Below, one piece after another: positions 22,925 to 33,990 of a DNA stretch of 64,000 bases. Made by a program: the position numbers and the translations under genes. Origin of the DNA: Nemophila menziesii (lineage: Eukaryota > Streptophyta > Magnoliopsida > Boraginales > Hydrophyllaceae). Each line of letters starts with the position of its first letter. The stretch's first letter is position 1. The stretch is taken from positions 12,450,296 to 12,514,295 of the forward strand of contig JARWIR010000024.1 in the NCBI GenBank assembly GCA_029959085.1, in the 5' to 3' direction. The notes under the pieces were generated by a model. It was not told the DNA's origin. It saw only the letters and a list, made by a program, of their open reading frames with translations, and did not search any database.

Positions 22925-24310
22925 TAGCATGAAGTTCTTATGTACATGGATACTAGGGAGCACCAAGATGAGGGAGGAGTAAATTTTAAAGTATTAGATC
23001 AAAAGGAGAGGTCAAAAGAGCAAGAGGTACCACTCAAAGAGTTGCAGAGAAGCATAAGAATCTGGAAAATTGTCACTTCTTATTGATTTCGAACCCAAAT
23101 GGTACTGATCCAAGTCTGGTGATTCAGATGAAAAAGGTGCGCCTTTGAGTTAGCTCGAATTGAGGAATGGAATCAGGTTATTTGGACTTAAGACGCAAAA
23201 GTTACGCCTGTTTTACTAGACTGTGTACATCAGTTACGGGAATTACTAATTGGACTTGGTTTTTTAATCATTTAATAAGATAAAAGCCCAGTCCGAAATT
23301 ATTTAGTATATAAAGCCTTTTAGACCTCATTTTTTAGTACGCTTCATTTTTTAAAAGTCAGAAGAGAGTAAAAAGGCAAAGAAAGAGTTAGAGCTAGAGA
23401 AATCCTCTTTCTTCAACAACAGCTCAATCTATTCCTTCAATTAGGTTTTTATTTTTATTTCTGTTGTAGGAAAAATGTATGCCTTTAATTTATTTATTGT
23501 TTTTACTTTAAAATATGAGCTAAACATTTAGTGCTTGAGAATCACAACATGGGTTAAGCCCTAATTTATACAATTTGATGTTTTTTCAAATTTGGGATTG
23601 TTTAATTTAATTTAAGTGGGGTATTTTGTATTGACTATTATCATGAGCTTGTTTACTACTTTTAATTTGGCCAATTAGAAATAGGTATAGTAATTGGGCT
23701 ATTCACTAGTGGCGGTGATCACCTTGACAGGGGGGGGGGGGGTTAAATTACACACTTAGGTAATAGACGTGTGGTATTCGTTAATGATCTTGATTGGCTT
23801 GACTAACCACACAACCAATTGGGGAAAATACTTCAACATCTGAAAGTAGATACAATCGCCCTGTCGGGGTTCGTAATACCGTAAGATAGCTCCTAAGTCT
23901 ACCCTGACGGGAGTTAGGAGAATTTAGAGTCTGACTATTACACAAATAACGACTTTACCCTTAAATGTAAGCATTAATTGTATGAATTTAGGTGGATCCC
24001 TTGCGAGACTCATGTACACCTCTCAATCTTGCGTCTACTTCTTTTATTTTTTAATTCATTTACTTGGAGTTAATCTTTAGTAATTTATTTAATTGCGTCC
24101 AGTAATTTATTACTCAAAACCAAACAAATATCTTTTATCCTTTTTTCTGTAATTGCAATTATTTCTACTTATCTCTTGAACGTATTGGTTATACCTACTT
24201 AATCCCTGAGAACCGAAATCCCTTATATCTATCTATTACTTGGAACGACTCGTACACTTTCACTTAGTAGGTCCTCCTATTTAATGTAGATTTTTATCAC
24301 ACCCCAGGAC
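22925..24310 (+). mobile_element. Tat-like Ty3/gypsy LTR, 5' copy, approximate ends
   Basis: This stretch precedes a primer binding site and gag remnant, so by position it is a 5' LTR. It contains a TATA-like TATATAAAG at 23309 followed by a transcribed-looking leader. The text around 22936-22990 (TACATGGATACTAGG..GATGAGGG) is related to 50265-50310 in the second LTR of this window. A G-run of 14 lies at about 23731-23744. The exact first base was not fixed. Confidence 0.55.
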
Positions 24311-24320
24311 CCACCAAGTT

Positions 24321-24345
24321 TTCGGCGCCACTGCTGGGGATCGCA
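24321..24345 (+). other. Primer binding site of a Tat/Athila-type gypsy element
   Basis: TTCGGCGCCACTGCTGGGGA matches, with a few changes, the TGGCGCCGTTGCCGGGGA primer site that pairs with the 3' end of plant tRNA-Asp in Tat/Athila elements. Confidence 0.7.
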
Positions 24346-24399
24346 GCGTGTGACCCCTGTGTTTAATCTGTTTTACACTTTTCTTTTGTTTTGTCTTTT

Positions 24400-24942
24400 T
24401 CAGATCTTACAGGTGTAGTGTATGCTCTCGAACCCCGAGAGTTTATACCGAGCTCAGTGAAAATAGAAAGAGAAGAAAAGAGAGCCCGAGAAGAAATATC
24501 CGAGTTAAAAAACAACAATCTTCAGGTAAAGGGGATGAGAACGGGAATCCTTTAGCTCTTCAACATCCAATTCCTCAAATGCCAAACATCAAATCAAGGA
24601 ATCCGTCCTCCACCTGCAGAAATCACTCAACTCCAATTGGGATATGATCCTTGGTTCGTGCAAGGTCCTAAACGATTACCATAACACACCCCTACTATAG
24701 GTGTTGACCGTACATATATTCAAGTTGCAAGATTTAGACCCGATCTGGGTATGCTAAATCAATTCCTAGACTTCGAAAAATTTCGAGGAGTGACTGGAGA
24801 AGATTCAATTCGTGTAGTACAAAAATTTATGTAAATATGTGATGCGTATATTACAGAAGGTGTGAGTAGAGTACAGATTTACTTCGCAAATTTCAGATTC
24901 ATCCTTATAGACGCATCAAGTGAGTGGTATGATCAATAACAA
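24400..24942 (+). pseudogene. Gypsy gag remnant
   Basis: From 24701 one frame reads DRTYIQVARFRPDLG, EKFRGVTGEDSIRVVQKFM, a stop, then ICDAYITEGVSRVQIYFANF and IDASSEWYDQ. The ending is the hallmark of the retrotransposon gag domain, where small helical segments close with EWYD or EWFD. Sequence before it (24420-24660) is coding-like but full of stops. The gag breaks off at about 24942, where the long-inverted-repeat element begins; no pol is present on the other side. Confidence 0.7.
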
Positions 24943-24963
24943 AAATATGTGTGTTGCTGTAAT

Positions 24964-25320
24964 CAGTGTTCTAAAAATCGGCCTAGGCAGCCGCCTAGGC
25001 GGCGCCTAGGCGCTAGAAGGTAGCTGAACTTCCAGAAATGGTTCAGGCGGCCTCCAGGCGGTCCTAGAAGGTCGTAGGCGGCGCCTAGGCGGTCTGAAGC
25101 TAAAATAATTTTTTTTTTTAAAATCTATTTTTAATACAAAAAAGTTTAAAAAATTAATTTTTAACATAAAAAATTATATAAATTTTAAAAAATATTTAAA
25201 TAAATATCAAAACCGCCTAGCAAGAAAACGCCTAGGCTCCGCCTAGGTGCCCGCCTAGTACCATGGGCGCTCGAAGGTGGTCGACCGCCCGCCTAGCGCC
25301 TAACGCCTTTTAGAACACTG
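24964..25320. mobile_element. hAT-type MITE, 8-bp target duplication
   Basis: The terminal repeats are CAGTGTTCTAAAA at 24964 and its mirror TTTTAGAACACTG at 25320. GCTGTAAT flanks on both sides (24956-24963, 25321-25328), the 8-bp duplication typical of hAT. The 357-bp body carries GCCTAGGC repeats near both ends, probably subterminal transposase sites, and no coding sequence. Confidence 0.95.
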
Positions 25321-26123
25321 GCTGTAATACACAATGACTGTTTTGTGTATACACAAAATAACAAACAAGGGTTGGACAAAAAGATAATACATCAAGATAG
25401 TTAACAACCGGTAAAAATAGGGTATACGCGATTAAGAAAGAGAAAAAAATGATTTTGTTAAAAAAGGGAATGCTTTAGATTAATTTTATTATTTTGTGTG
25501 TTACACGAATACATAAATATATTTTTGTTTATTGTAGGAACACATAAAAGTGAATATCAAAATTTAAAAATCAAAAAAATCAAAAAAAGTCGTTGTTGTA
25601 GATATGAACTTGCCACGTCAAAAAATGCAATTTTTTGATTTTTTTTAATTTTTTGGAATTAATTAAAAATTTATTTTAAAAAAAATTCACGGACACACGT
25701 GTGTGGTGGAATTGTCAATCTATTATTGTGTGTTATAGCAACACATAAAACGAAATATAAAAATAAAAAAATAAAAAAATCATAGATGTAATTATTAATT
25801 TATATCTTCCAAAAATAATTTTTTTTTATTTTTCTGATATTTTTCGAATTATTTATGGAAATATTTAAAAAAATTACAGATGCGCGCATGTGATGGATTA
25901 GTGGTGATTGGTGATGACGACGGTTGTGGAACTAGTATGTGGTAGTTATGGGCGAAGGTGGTGGTAATCGTCGGAGAATAATGGAGATGGTGGTGGTGGT
26001 GGTGGCTGCATGTGATTGGGCTGGTGGTAAATGCATGAGGTGGTAGTGGTGGATGCATGAGGTGGTGGTGGTGGTGGTAGTGGTGGATGCATGAGGGTGT
26101 TTGTGGTTGGTGGGGGCAAAGGT

Positions 26124-27503
26124 GTGATAAAATAATAGATAAATAAAGATAATAATAAAGATCACACACCCTTGAGAACCACGGAACTCACTGCAAGTAT
26201 CACAGATCGTTTGCAAGTTTTAATGATAAGTCAAGTTCGTTCGCAGGGATTTAATCCGTTAGATCTATTTATATTTAACAAGCGTAGATGAATTTAGATG
26301 TTTAGAATAAAATATAAAAAGATAAAATAATATGATAAACTATCAGATGAGAAATAATAAATAAGAATGCAGATAAATAAATATGGATGTAAGTCTAATA
26401 AATTAGGATTAATATTATGAGTCTATTACTAAATTGTTATTAACCTGTCACATTAAGCATTATATATTAACCAGGATCCTAAATTCTACCTAGCCTTTTC
26501 TAGGCTTAGGAGCAACCTCTCCACTACTAGGGATTCCTAAGTAATGATTGGTGATTAAATCAAACCTTAATGGCTATCTAGTTAGGCAAAGAATCAAAAC
26601 TAGATGATTATGTGGTGTTGTCAATAACTAAGATTAATCCTAAGATTGATCAGATCTAGGGAAATAAGTCAAAACACATAATAACAATATACGCCAAGCT
26701 CAATCAATTAAAATAACAAATAGTATTTATGAATTTAAGACAAAATAATAACCCTACAATTAAGAGTAAAACTTACAGAATAAAAGTTTAGAAATATGGT
26801 TGAGAATAGATCTATAGCTAATTACCCTAAATATAGAGAAGTGAGATGTAGAAGAGGAGTTTGTCACTCTCCAACTTCTTATTCTTGTCTTCCTCTATAG
26901 GTCAGCTTGCTTCTTGGATGAATAGCTTGATTCTAAGGATGAATAATAAATTTAAAGGACTAAGCTATTATTTAAAAGTGAGAAAATACAAGTAAGGACT
27001 AAGCCTAAGCTTGAAACTGAGCAAGGACATGTTTACAATGGTATGAGGGTGTATTTATAGGTGTCTTGGAAGCCCTAATTCGTTTTCTTGAAGGAGAAGT
27101 AAGTGGTGGACTCCAAGCCCAACTCAAATTCGTAATCCTAAAAACATGCAATCAGGCCCGTTTTTCTTTTGGTCCTAGCAGCTTCAATACTAATCTGTTC
27201 GACGCGTATGAGTATACCAAATTCATCGTCTCGGAAAGATATTCGACTTTGCTCTTGACCGTTTCTCCAAATTCCACACCGTTGTTGAGATATAAGCTGA
27301 TTTGTGGTCGTAGGTGCAGAAATTCAGGATTAAAACAGGTTTTCCTTTTCCATGTTTTTAGCTTTTATTTCCTTATCTCCAATTACCATGCTTATCTCTT
27401 TCCATATCTTTTAGTCTTTGACTTGGAATCTAATTAATCTCCATAATTATCTTTAAAGTTTCACACTAAATAAATAATTAAACCCAATATGCTCTACAAG
27501 GAC
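26124..27503. mobile_element. LTR-like unclassified repeat (possible solo LTR)
   Basis: The block starts TGTGATAA and ends CTCTACA, breaking the GGTGGT-rich arm on both sides (GGGGGCAAAGG before, AGGACATGAGG after). An exact target duplication was not resolved. Its layout (opening CAAGTnnnACAGATCG-like stretch, long middle, then a GC-richer part near 27060-27330 and AATTAAACCC at the end) parallels 47815-49260. The 123-aa frame at 27066-27437 has no known relatives. Confidence 0.5.
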
Positions 27504-27904
27504 ATGAGGTGCTGGTGGTGGTGGGTGCATAAGGTTGTGTGTGGCGGTGATGTTGGATGCATGTAGTTGTGGTGGTGATGGATGCATAAGGTGGTGGTTG
27601 TGGTGGTTGCATGAGATGGTGGTGGTTGTTGTAGTGGTGGATGCATGAGGAGGTACTGGTTATGGGCGAAAGTGGTGGTGGTAATGGTCGGTAGAGAATG
27701 TATGAGGTGGTAGTGAAGTCGGTGGTAAATGCATGAGATATTGTTGGTGGTCGATGGCCGTGGCCAGATTTCAGAATAAAAAGAAAAGAAAATAAATAAA
27801 TTGTATATTATAAATATTATATAATAGAAAAATACTAAAATAACATTAAAGGTAATAGTGGTAGAAATACAACAAAGTGTTTAATTGAGAATTAACCTAT
27901 AAGT

Positions 27905-28008
27905 TGTTGTGATTAGCTCAACTGGCTAGAGTTTTGGTTATACTTCTAAACCGTACGAATTCGAAACCGAATTTAAAAAGTGACTCTCCTATGTAAAAAG
28001 AAAGAGAG
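27905..28008 (+). mobile_element. SINE-like fragment with pol III boxes
   Basis: An A box (TTAGCTCAACTGGCTAGAG, about 27912-27930) is followed by a B-box-like ACGAATTCGAAACC (27955-27968), then AAGTGACTCTCCTATGTAAAAAG. That end resembles the SINE end at 21.4 kb. No target duplication was seen. Confidence 0.5.
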
Positions 28009-28009
28009 A

Positions 28010-29270
28010 ATTAATCTTTTAAACTAGTATGAATTAGTAAGAAATATTTCTTTTTTAGGAATAAAATTTGGAGTAATGATATATATCACTAAAAATTATA
28101 CCATTCAAATACCACATAATGACGTGGCATGAATTGGTTGCCTATAAATTTAGGTAGTATAATTTTGGTCAATTTGAGAATTCGTTAATTGGAAATTATT
28201 ATATATATATATATATTAAATATTTATCAAAAAATAAAATATTATTATATTTTATTAATAGTTAGGATATTTTTACCTTCTGGTAAACAAAAAATTAATA
28301 AAAGGAGCTGCAACCTCCACTTCCTTCACCATTATCACTACCCATCTTGATCCGACCAGTTTTGGTTTAGCTGAGAGAGAGGAGCTGTACTCTGACCCAA
28401 TATGATTTTAAATGCTTTTGTTTTTTTCCGTAAAATAGATTAAATGCTTTCTTTGATTTAAGTTTTTCTAAGTACAGTTAACTACTCTTGATAAAAGAAT
28501 TGACTAATAAGCTTTACCTAATCTCCCCACTTACATCCTGATGCGAGTGTGAGAAAAATTTACATAAAAACCAAAAAAATTGACGAGTTCAACATGTTAT
28601 ATTCTTTAATAGCACATGATTTTTCCTTTTCTTTTTCCAGTCAATATGATATGAGAACTATTATGGTCATTATTTGATTCGATAAACCTTTCTGGAATAC
28701 ATGTTATGTGAATAGTTCATGACTAATGTCCAAAAAAAAAAAAAAAAAAAAGTAGTTCATGACTGTCCATAGAAAAAAATCATGAGAGTGAAGTGTTTTT
28801 TATTTACGGGTACATATATTACAAAGGAACTAGGAACGTAAGAAATTAACCAATGCCAAGTTTCGAGAACCTGCCAGTGAAAGCGTCGAAAGACAAAGAT
28901 CCGTCAGTTGCCCTACGCCTGACTTCTTATCTTGATCAGCACCTGCATTAAATTTGCAGAGAATGTGTTTGAAGAAAACTGGACCTAATTCCCCAATCAG
29001 TTTATGGATATGTCTGATAAACGGTCATCTAGATACTTGATTGTCTCCTACATCTTATTTTATGATTTATGAATATATTAGTATGACATGGCAATAATAT
29101 ACTAACAAAAGAAATATTAATCAAATAGAACATTATTAATTTATTTCATGTTAATCTTTATTATAATATTTACATATATTACATTTTCTATTTTCTTTTT
29201 TTATTTACCGTAATTTTTCCGTAATGAAATATATTGATATATATACCAATTTAATAGTATATTATATGGA
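28010..29270. other. Intergenic DNA with one exon-like segment
   Basis: Mostly AT-rich, including (AT)n at 28200-28216 and an A-run of about 20 at 28731-28750. On the minus strand 28918-28846 reads ATDGSLSFDAFTGRFSKLG and a stop, immediately after an AG acceptor-like site (28919-28921). It could be a last exon or a relic; no matching upstream exon was recognised. Confidence 0.3.
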
Positions 29271-29279
29271 TAATGCTTA

Positions 29280-31880
29280 ATTAGTTACACAAAAAGTAAA
29301 ATTATTCCTAAATAATTATATCTTTAAAATTTAATTATCAATTAAAACAAAAAAGTTATGAAATTACAAAAATACCCATAAATACATTAATTATTGAATT
29401 AATTATATATACTATTTTGTTCTTGTTATCTTCATCGTTTATTATACAATATTTATTTATTTATTTGTTTTCTTTTTAATTTAAAGTCCAACACACCACC
29501 CTCCTACTACCACCACCATCCCACCCCCACCACCACCCCACCCTACCACCCCCACCACCACCCCTACCCCCACCACCACCACCACCATAAGACCAACAAG
29601 CACCACCTCCACCGCCATGCGCACACCACCCCATCCTCCCCACCACCACCACCACACCCACCACCAACTCCACTACCACCACCACCACTACCACCGCCTC
29701 CGCTGCCGTCACCACCTACCATTACTTCCCCTCAACCATCCTCATCCAACCACCACTACCACCACCACCCCCACCGCCTTCACCACCACCACCTCCATCC
29801 CACCAAGTCCACCACCACCACCTTCACCCCCACCATGCCCACCACTCCAACACCACCACCAACACACCACAACCACCACCACTAACAATAAATTCCAGCA
29901 CATACGCGTGTCCAGGAATTTTAAAAAAATCATAACTAATATAAAAAAATCAGAAAAATACAAAAATTACATTTTTGGACGAGGCAAATTAATATTCACG
30001 TCTATTTATTTTTTGAATTTTTTATATATATTTTAATTTCAATATCCCGTTTTGTGTGTTGCTATAACACCCAAAAATTGATTAGCCAATTCCACGACAC
30101 GTGCGTGTCCGTAAAATTTTAACAAAATCATAATTAATTCCAAAAAGATCAAAAAATATACAACATTGCATTTTTAGACGGGACAAGTTCATATCTACAT
30201 ATGTGAATTTTTTGGATTTTTTTATTTTGTTTCGATATTCAGTTTTATATGTTCCTGCAATACAAAAAAAAATTTTATGTATTGTTGTAACACAGAAACA
30301 TAGAATCAATCTACAACATTCGCTTCTTTAACAAAATCATTTTTCTCTTTATTAATCGCATATACCCTATTTTAATTCATTTTTAACTGTTTTGATGTAT
30401 TATCATTTTGTCCAACCTCCTTTTGTTATTTCGTGTGCTGATGTAATACACAAAGCAGTAATTTGTGTATTACAGCAACACGCAAATTCACTTTTTCTTT
30501 TCCAGTCAAGCCCCTTCCTGTCTGTGATTTTGTATATCACATGAACATACAAACCGACTGATTTGTGTAATGATGTAATACACAAAAGTAAAAAATACCA
30601 GTCCCGAAGTTGTCCTTTCTGGGTGAGCAACAAAACTTTTTCCTTTTGTAATATATAATATGACGTGGTGTGTCATTTTATGGGTTACAGTACTATGTAA
30701 AACTAATTTTTGTGTATACTTGTTGTAACACAGAAAATAAAATAAAAAATTAATATGATGTTAAATTTTGTTTGTTACATGTATACACAAAATAAAAAAT
30801 ACATATAATCCAATATCTACACATTCTCTTTATTTTGTGTATTACATCATTACACAAAACAGACGGTTTGTGCGTTCATGTGATACACAGTTCACAGACA
30901 TGAAAGGGCTTGACTGGAAGAAAAAATGAATTTGTGTGTTGCTATAATACACAAATGTTTGTTTTGTGTATTACATCAACATGCAAATTAACAAAAAGGG
31001 GTTGGACAAAAAGATAGTACATCAAGAAAGTTAAAAATAAGTTTAAACAGGGTATATGCGATTAATAAAGAAAATAATATTTTTGTTAAAAAATATAATA
31101 TTTCAGATTGGTTTTATGATTTTGTGTGTTATAGAAATGCATAAATATATTTTTGTTTATTGCAGGGACACATAAAACTGAATATCAAAATTTAAAAAAA
31201 ATCAAAGAAAAACACATATGTAGATATGAACTTACGCCGTCCAAAAATGTATGTTTTGTAATTTTTTAATTTTTTAGAATTAATTATGATTTTTTTTTAA
31301 AAATATTTTACGGACACGCACGTGTCGTGGAATTGAAAAATCTATTTTTGTGTGTTATAGCAACATATAAAACGGAAGAACGAAATTAAGAAAAACCAAA
31401 AAATCAAAAAAAATCCTAGACATCAATACTAATTTGTCTCGTCTAAAAATACAATTTTTGTATTTTTCTGATTTTTTTGAATTAGTTATGATTTTTTTTT
31501 AAATTCTGAGACACGTGCGTGTGATGATATTAGTTTGTGGTGGTGGGGGTGGTGGTAGTGGTGTGGTGGTAATTGTGGTGGTGGTGGGGGTGGTAATGGT
31601 GGAGTTGGGGGCGGAGTTGGTGGTGGGGGGGGGGGGGGGTGGTCGTCATCGTTGGAGAATGTATGAGGTTGTGATTGTAGTAAGTAGTGAATGCATGATT
31701 TGGTGGTGGTGGATGGTAGAAGTGGTCGGACTTTAACATAAAAAGAAAATAAAATAAATAAATATTATATCATGATTGTTATATAATAAAAATAAATAAT
31801 AAATAATTAAAATTAGATTAAAGGTAATTGTGGTATACAATTATCATTAATCACTTATTGGGAATTAACATCTTTAAATT
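29280..31880. mobile_element. Long-inverted-repeat DNA element (copy 2, nearly complete), MULE- or foldback-like
   Basis: The left arm (about 29340-30460) and right arm (about 30960-31870) are mirror images. Outer parts pair as GTTTTCTTTTTAATTTAAAG (29467) against CTTTAACATAAAAAGAAAAT (31731). A CCACCACC-rich block (29490-29880) mirrors the GGTGGTGG block (31530-31720). Inner parts pair over GACACGTGCGTGTCCG (30098) and ACGGACACGCACGTGTCG (31311), and over CCTATTTTAATT with the corresponding sequence near 31040. The centre (30460-30950) consists mainly of dyad motifs. No transposase is encoded. Outer ends are approximate and no target duplication was fixed. The family is unassigned; arms of over 900 bp favour a foldback or MULE-type element. 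Confidence 0.7.
30047..31375. repeat. Array of about 16 dyad motifs inside the inverted-repeat element
   Basis: The approximate core TGTGTATTACATCAACACAC recurs with variation at about 30050, 30242, 30273, 30430, 30461, 30523, 30561, 30706, 30765, 30833, 30865, 30929, 30961, 31121, 31155 and 31347. Each copy is itself an imperfect inverted repeat (TTTGTGT against ACACAAA). They are densest in the centre at 30430-30990. Confidence 0.75.
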
Positions 31881-32339
31881 GTGATTAAATAGGAAATCAA
31901 GACCCCTTTCTTTTTTCTAAAATAGAATGTGTGTATTTATAATTAATTGGGAATTATCCCATATTAGGGGAATATAAGGTATATACACTAGTAGTATATG
32001 TATTTTGTGTTTATATCCTCTGATATAACATAACTTATGGAAAAAATAGGATATATATACAAGTTGTATACGTATTTAACGTATATTCGTTAATATAGCA
32101 TATATATATATCGTATAACATATCAATTTATTCGTTTCAATTTATTCGTTTCAATTTCCTTTATCTAGCATAGATGTCGACATATTATATTATAATCATA
32201 TTTTTAAAGTTATAGATATACCAATTTTCTGCATACCAATAAACTAATCTTCTACGAGATCATAATATGAGATGATTTATATATATTTTTAAATTATATG
32301 AAATAATTAATATATCTAGATTCTTTAAACTTATTCAAT
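31881..32339. other. AT-rich DNA before the copia remnant
   Basis: This position should hold the 5' LTR and leader of the copia element. No LTR pair or tRNA-Met primer site could be recognised in it. Confidence 0.35.
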
Positions 32340-32363
32340 AATTTTTGATATTTTGACATATTT

Positions 32364-33396
32364 ATGTTTACTAATAAATTTATTATATTACATGATAACA
32401 TGTCAAATCTCACAAAATTCGAATTTATTGTCTTCGGTCTTTCTGGTGACAACTACTTATCATGTTATTTGGATGCTAAAATCCACTTGGATGCTAAGAA
32501 CCTTGGAGATACCATCAAGAAAGGAAATACAGCCACCGTACGGGGTCACGCTAAGACAATGATTTTCATTCGCCACCATCTCCACGAAGGTCTAAAAACA
32601 TAATACCTAAATGTAAAATATCTGTGTGAACTTTGGCAAAACTTAAAAGACCTATTTGACCACCACAAAACAGTAATACTTCCTAAAACTCGTTATAATT
32701 GGTCTCAACTCCGATTGCAGGATTATAAATCGGTAAGTGAGTATAACTTTGTAGTATTCAAAAGTAGTTCCCAATTGAATTTATATGGACATAAGAATAT
32801 TGACGAAGAAATGTTAGAGAAAACATTCTCTAACTTTCACGTCTCGAATATGCTTTTACAACAACAATATCGAGAGTGAGTTTCCAAAAAATACCACGAA
32901 CTAATTCCATGCCTTCTTGTGGCTGAACAAAGTTTTTGATGAAATGGAAGTATATCATGAAGTGAATGCCATGTCAGCTCTGAACTATGGCCATAGTCGT
33001 GGTCTTGGCCATACACATGGACGTGAATATAATCGTGATCGTGGTCGAGTTCAAAATAACCCTTGGTTCAATGGTGGTTATCAAAATCTTAAAATAAAAA
33101 AAAAACTTGAATTTCTAGGGAAAAGGGATCTTTACGATGAACCTATCAAATAATTCAAATGAAGGTTGTATCAAATATGGTATGAATGTTCATTGGGAAC
33201 GTAAGTGTCATATCCTAAATACCTCATCCATCTTTATCAAGCCTCACTAAGACACGAAAATGTAGAACCAAACAATATTGAACATCCCAATTCACCTCTA
33301 CTAGACATCACAAGTATTGATTGCTCTGATTTTTTTGAAAATCGAAGTGGAGATATCTCACGCCTGATTGGTGATGGAACTATTCATCTAGATTGA
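32364..33396 (+). pseudogene. Copia gag remnant
   Basis: The frame opens with MSNLTKFEFIVFGLSGDNYL at 32400 and DAKIHLDAKNLGDTIKKGN, followed by ATVRGHAKTMIFIRHHLHEG, the UBN2-type gag of copia elements. After a TAA at 32602 the frame resumes with DLFDHHKTVILPKTRYNW, LRLQDYKSVSEYNF and EKTFSNFHVSNMLLQQQYRE, then further stops. Later frames give only fragments of the nucleocapsid region. Confidence 0.85.
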
Positions 33397-33990
33397 AGGG
33401 TTTATTAGTTGGTTTTATTTTATTTGTTTCATTTAAATTTATTGTATTTTGAACTTTAGACTATCGTTGGTTTGATTGTTTATTTTGAACTTTACTTTCA
33501 TTTTATTCACTTATATTAAATGTTGTTCATTTTACCATATTGTTTTATTGATAGATGTTATTTTTTCCTGAAGAGATATGAATTTACTTGATAAAAAAAT
33601 GGAGAAATATGTCTAGCGGACAGTGCAACAACGCATACAAATTTAAGAAATAAAATATTTATCAAATCTTTAAACTTCTAAAACAAACGTCAATACCATA
33701 TCTGGTACATCCAACCCCGATAGAAGAGTTAACAAAACCTTGTATTATAAATTTTGGTGGCACAAATATTTTAATAAGCAATACCATTTATTCTAGTAGA
33801 TCAAACAAAATTCTACTAAATTTTAAGAAGAATTGAAAAAATGGTATCACATTGAAACCATGAACGGAAATGATAGAGAATATCTCTATATTACATCGCT
33901 TATTATTGGCAAAAAAATACATTCGAAAAATTACTAGTATTATCATTAGGGTTATATTACACAAATATAAATCCAATTGAATCCAATAAT

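Larger units (their letters stand above)
24943..27900. mobile_element. Partial copy of the long-inverted-repeat element (copy 1), with nested insertions
   Basis: From 25321 to about 25930 the sequence runs parallel to 30955-31540 of the complete copy, sharing GGTTGGACAAAAAGAT, CATAAATATATTTTTGTTTA and the GGTGGT-rich segment. The right end (27770-27900) matches 31735-31870, with AAAGGTAATnGTGGTA and GAATTAAC. The left arm is missing. Two later insertions lie inside: an hAT MITE (24964-25320) and a 1.4 kb LTR-like repeat (26124-27503). Confidence 0.65.

Noticed and set aside
23731..23744. G-run as a quadruplex or regulatory element
   Set aside because: It is an isolated homopolymer inside a decayed LTR; no second G tract nearby and slippage is the simplest cause.
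25849..26216. His-, Pro- and Thr-rich frames on the minus strand
   Set aside because: Products of the GGTGGT microsatellite in the inverted-repeat element, not of protein-coding selection.
27905..27970. A tRNA gene from the A and B boxes
   Set aside because: No cloverleaf could be folded and no acceptor stem pairs; a SINE head explains it better.
29476..30036. Gly/Val-rich and His/Pro-rich frames on both strands
   Set aside because: Both come from the CCACCACC block. Frames are open on both strands because the repeat lacks stop trinucleotides.
30430..30990. The dyad array as a CRISPR array
   Set aside because: Units vary in sequence and spacing, are self-complementary, and lie in a plant transposon; there are no uniform spacers or cas genes.
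31515..31739. Gly/Val-rich 73-codon frame
   Set aside because: Mirror image of the block at 29.5 kb and a microsatellite artefact.
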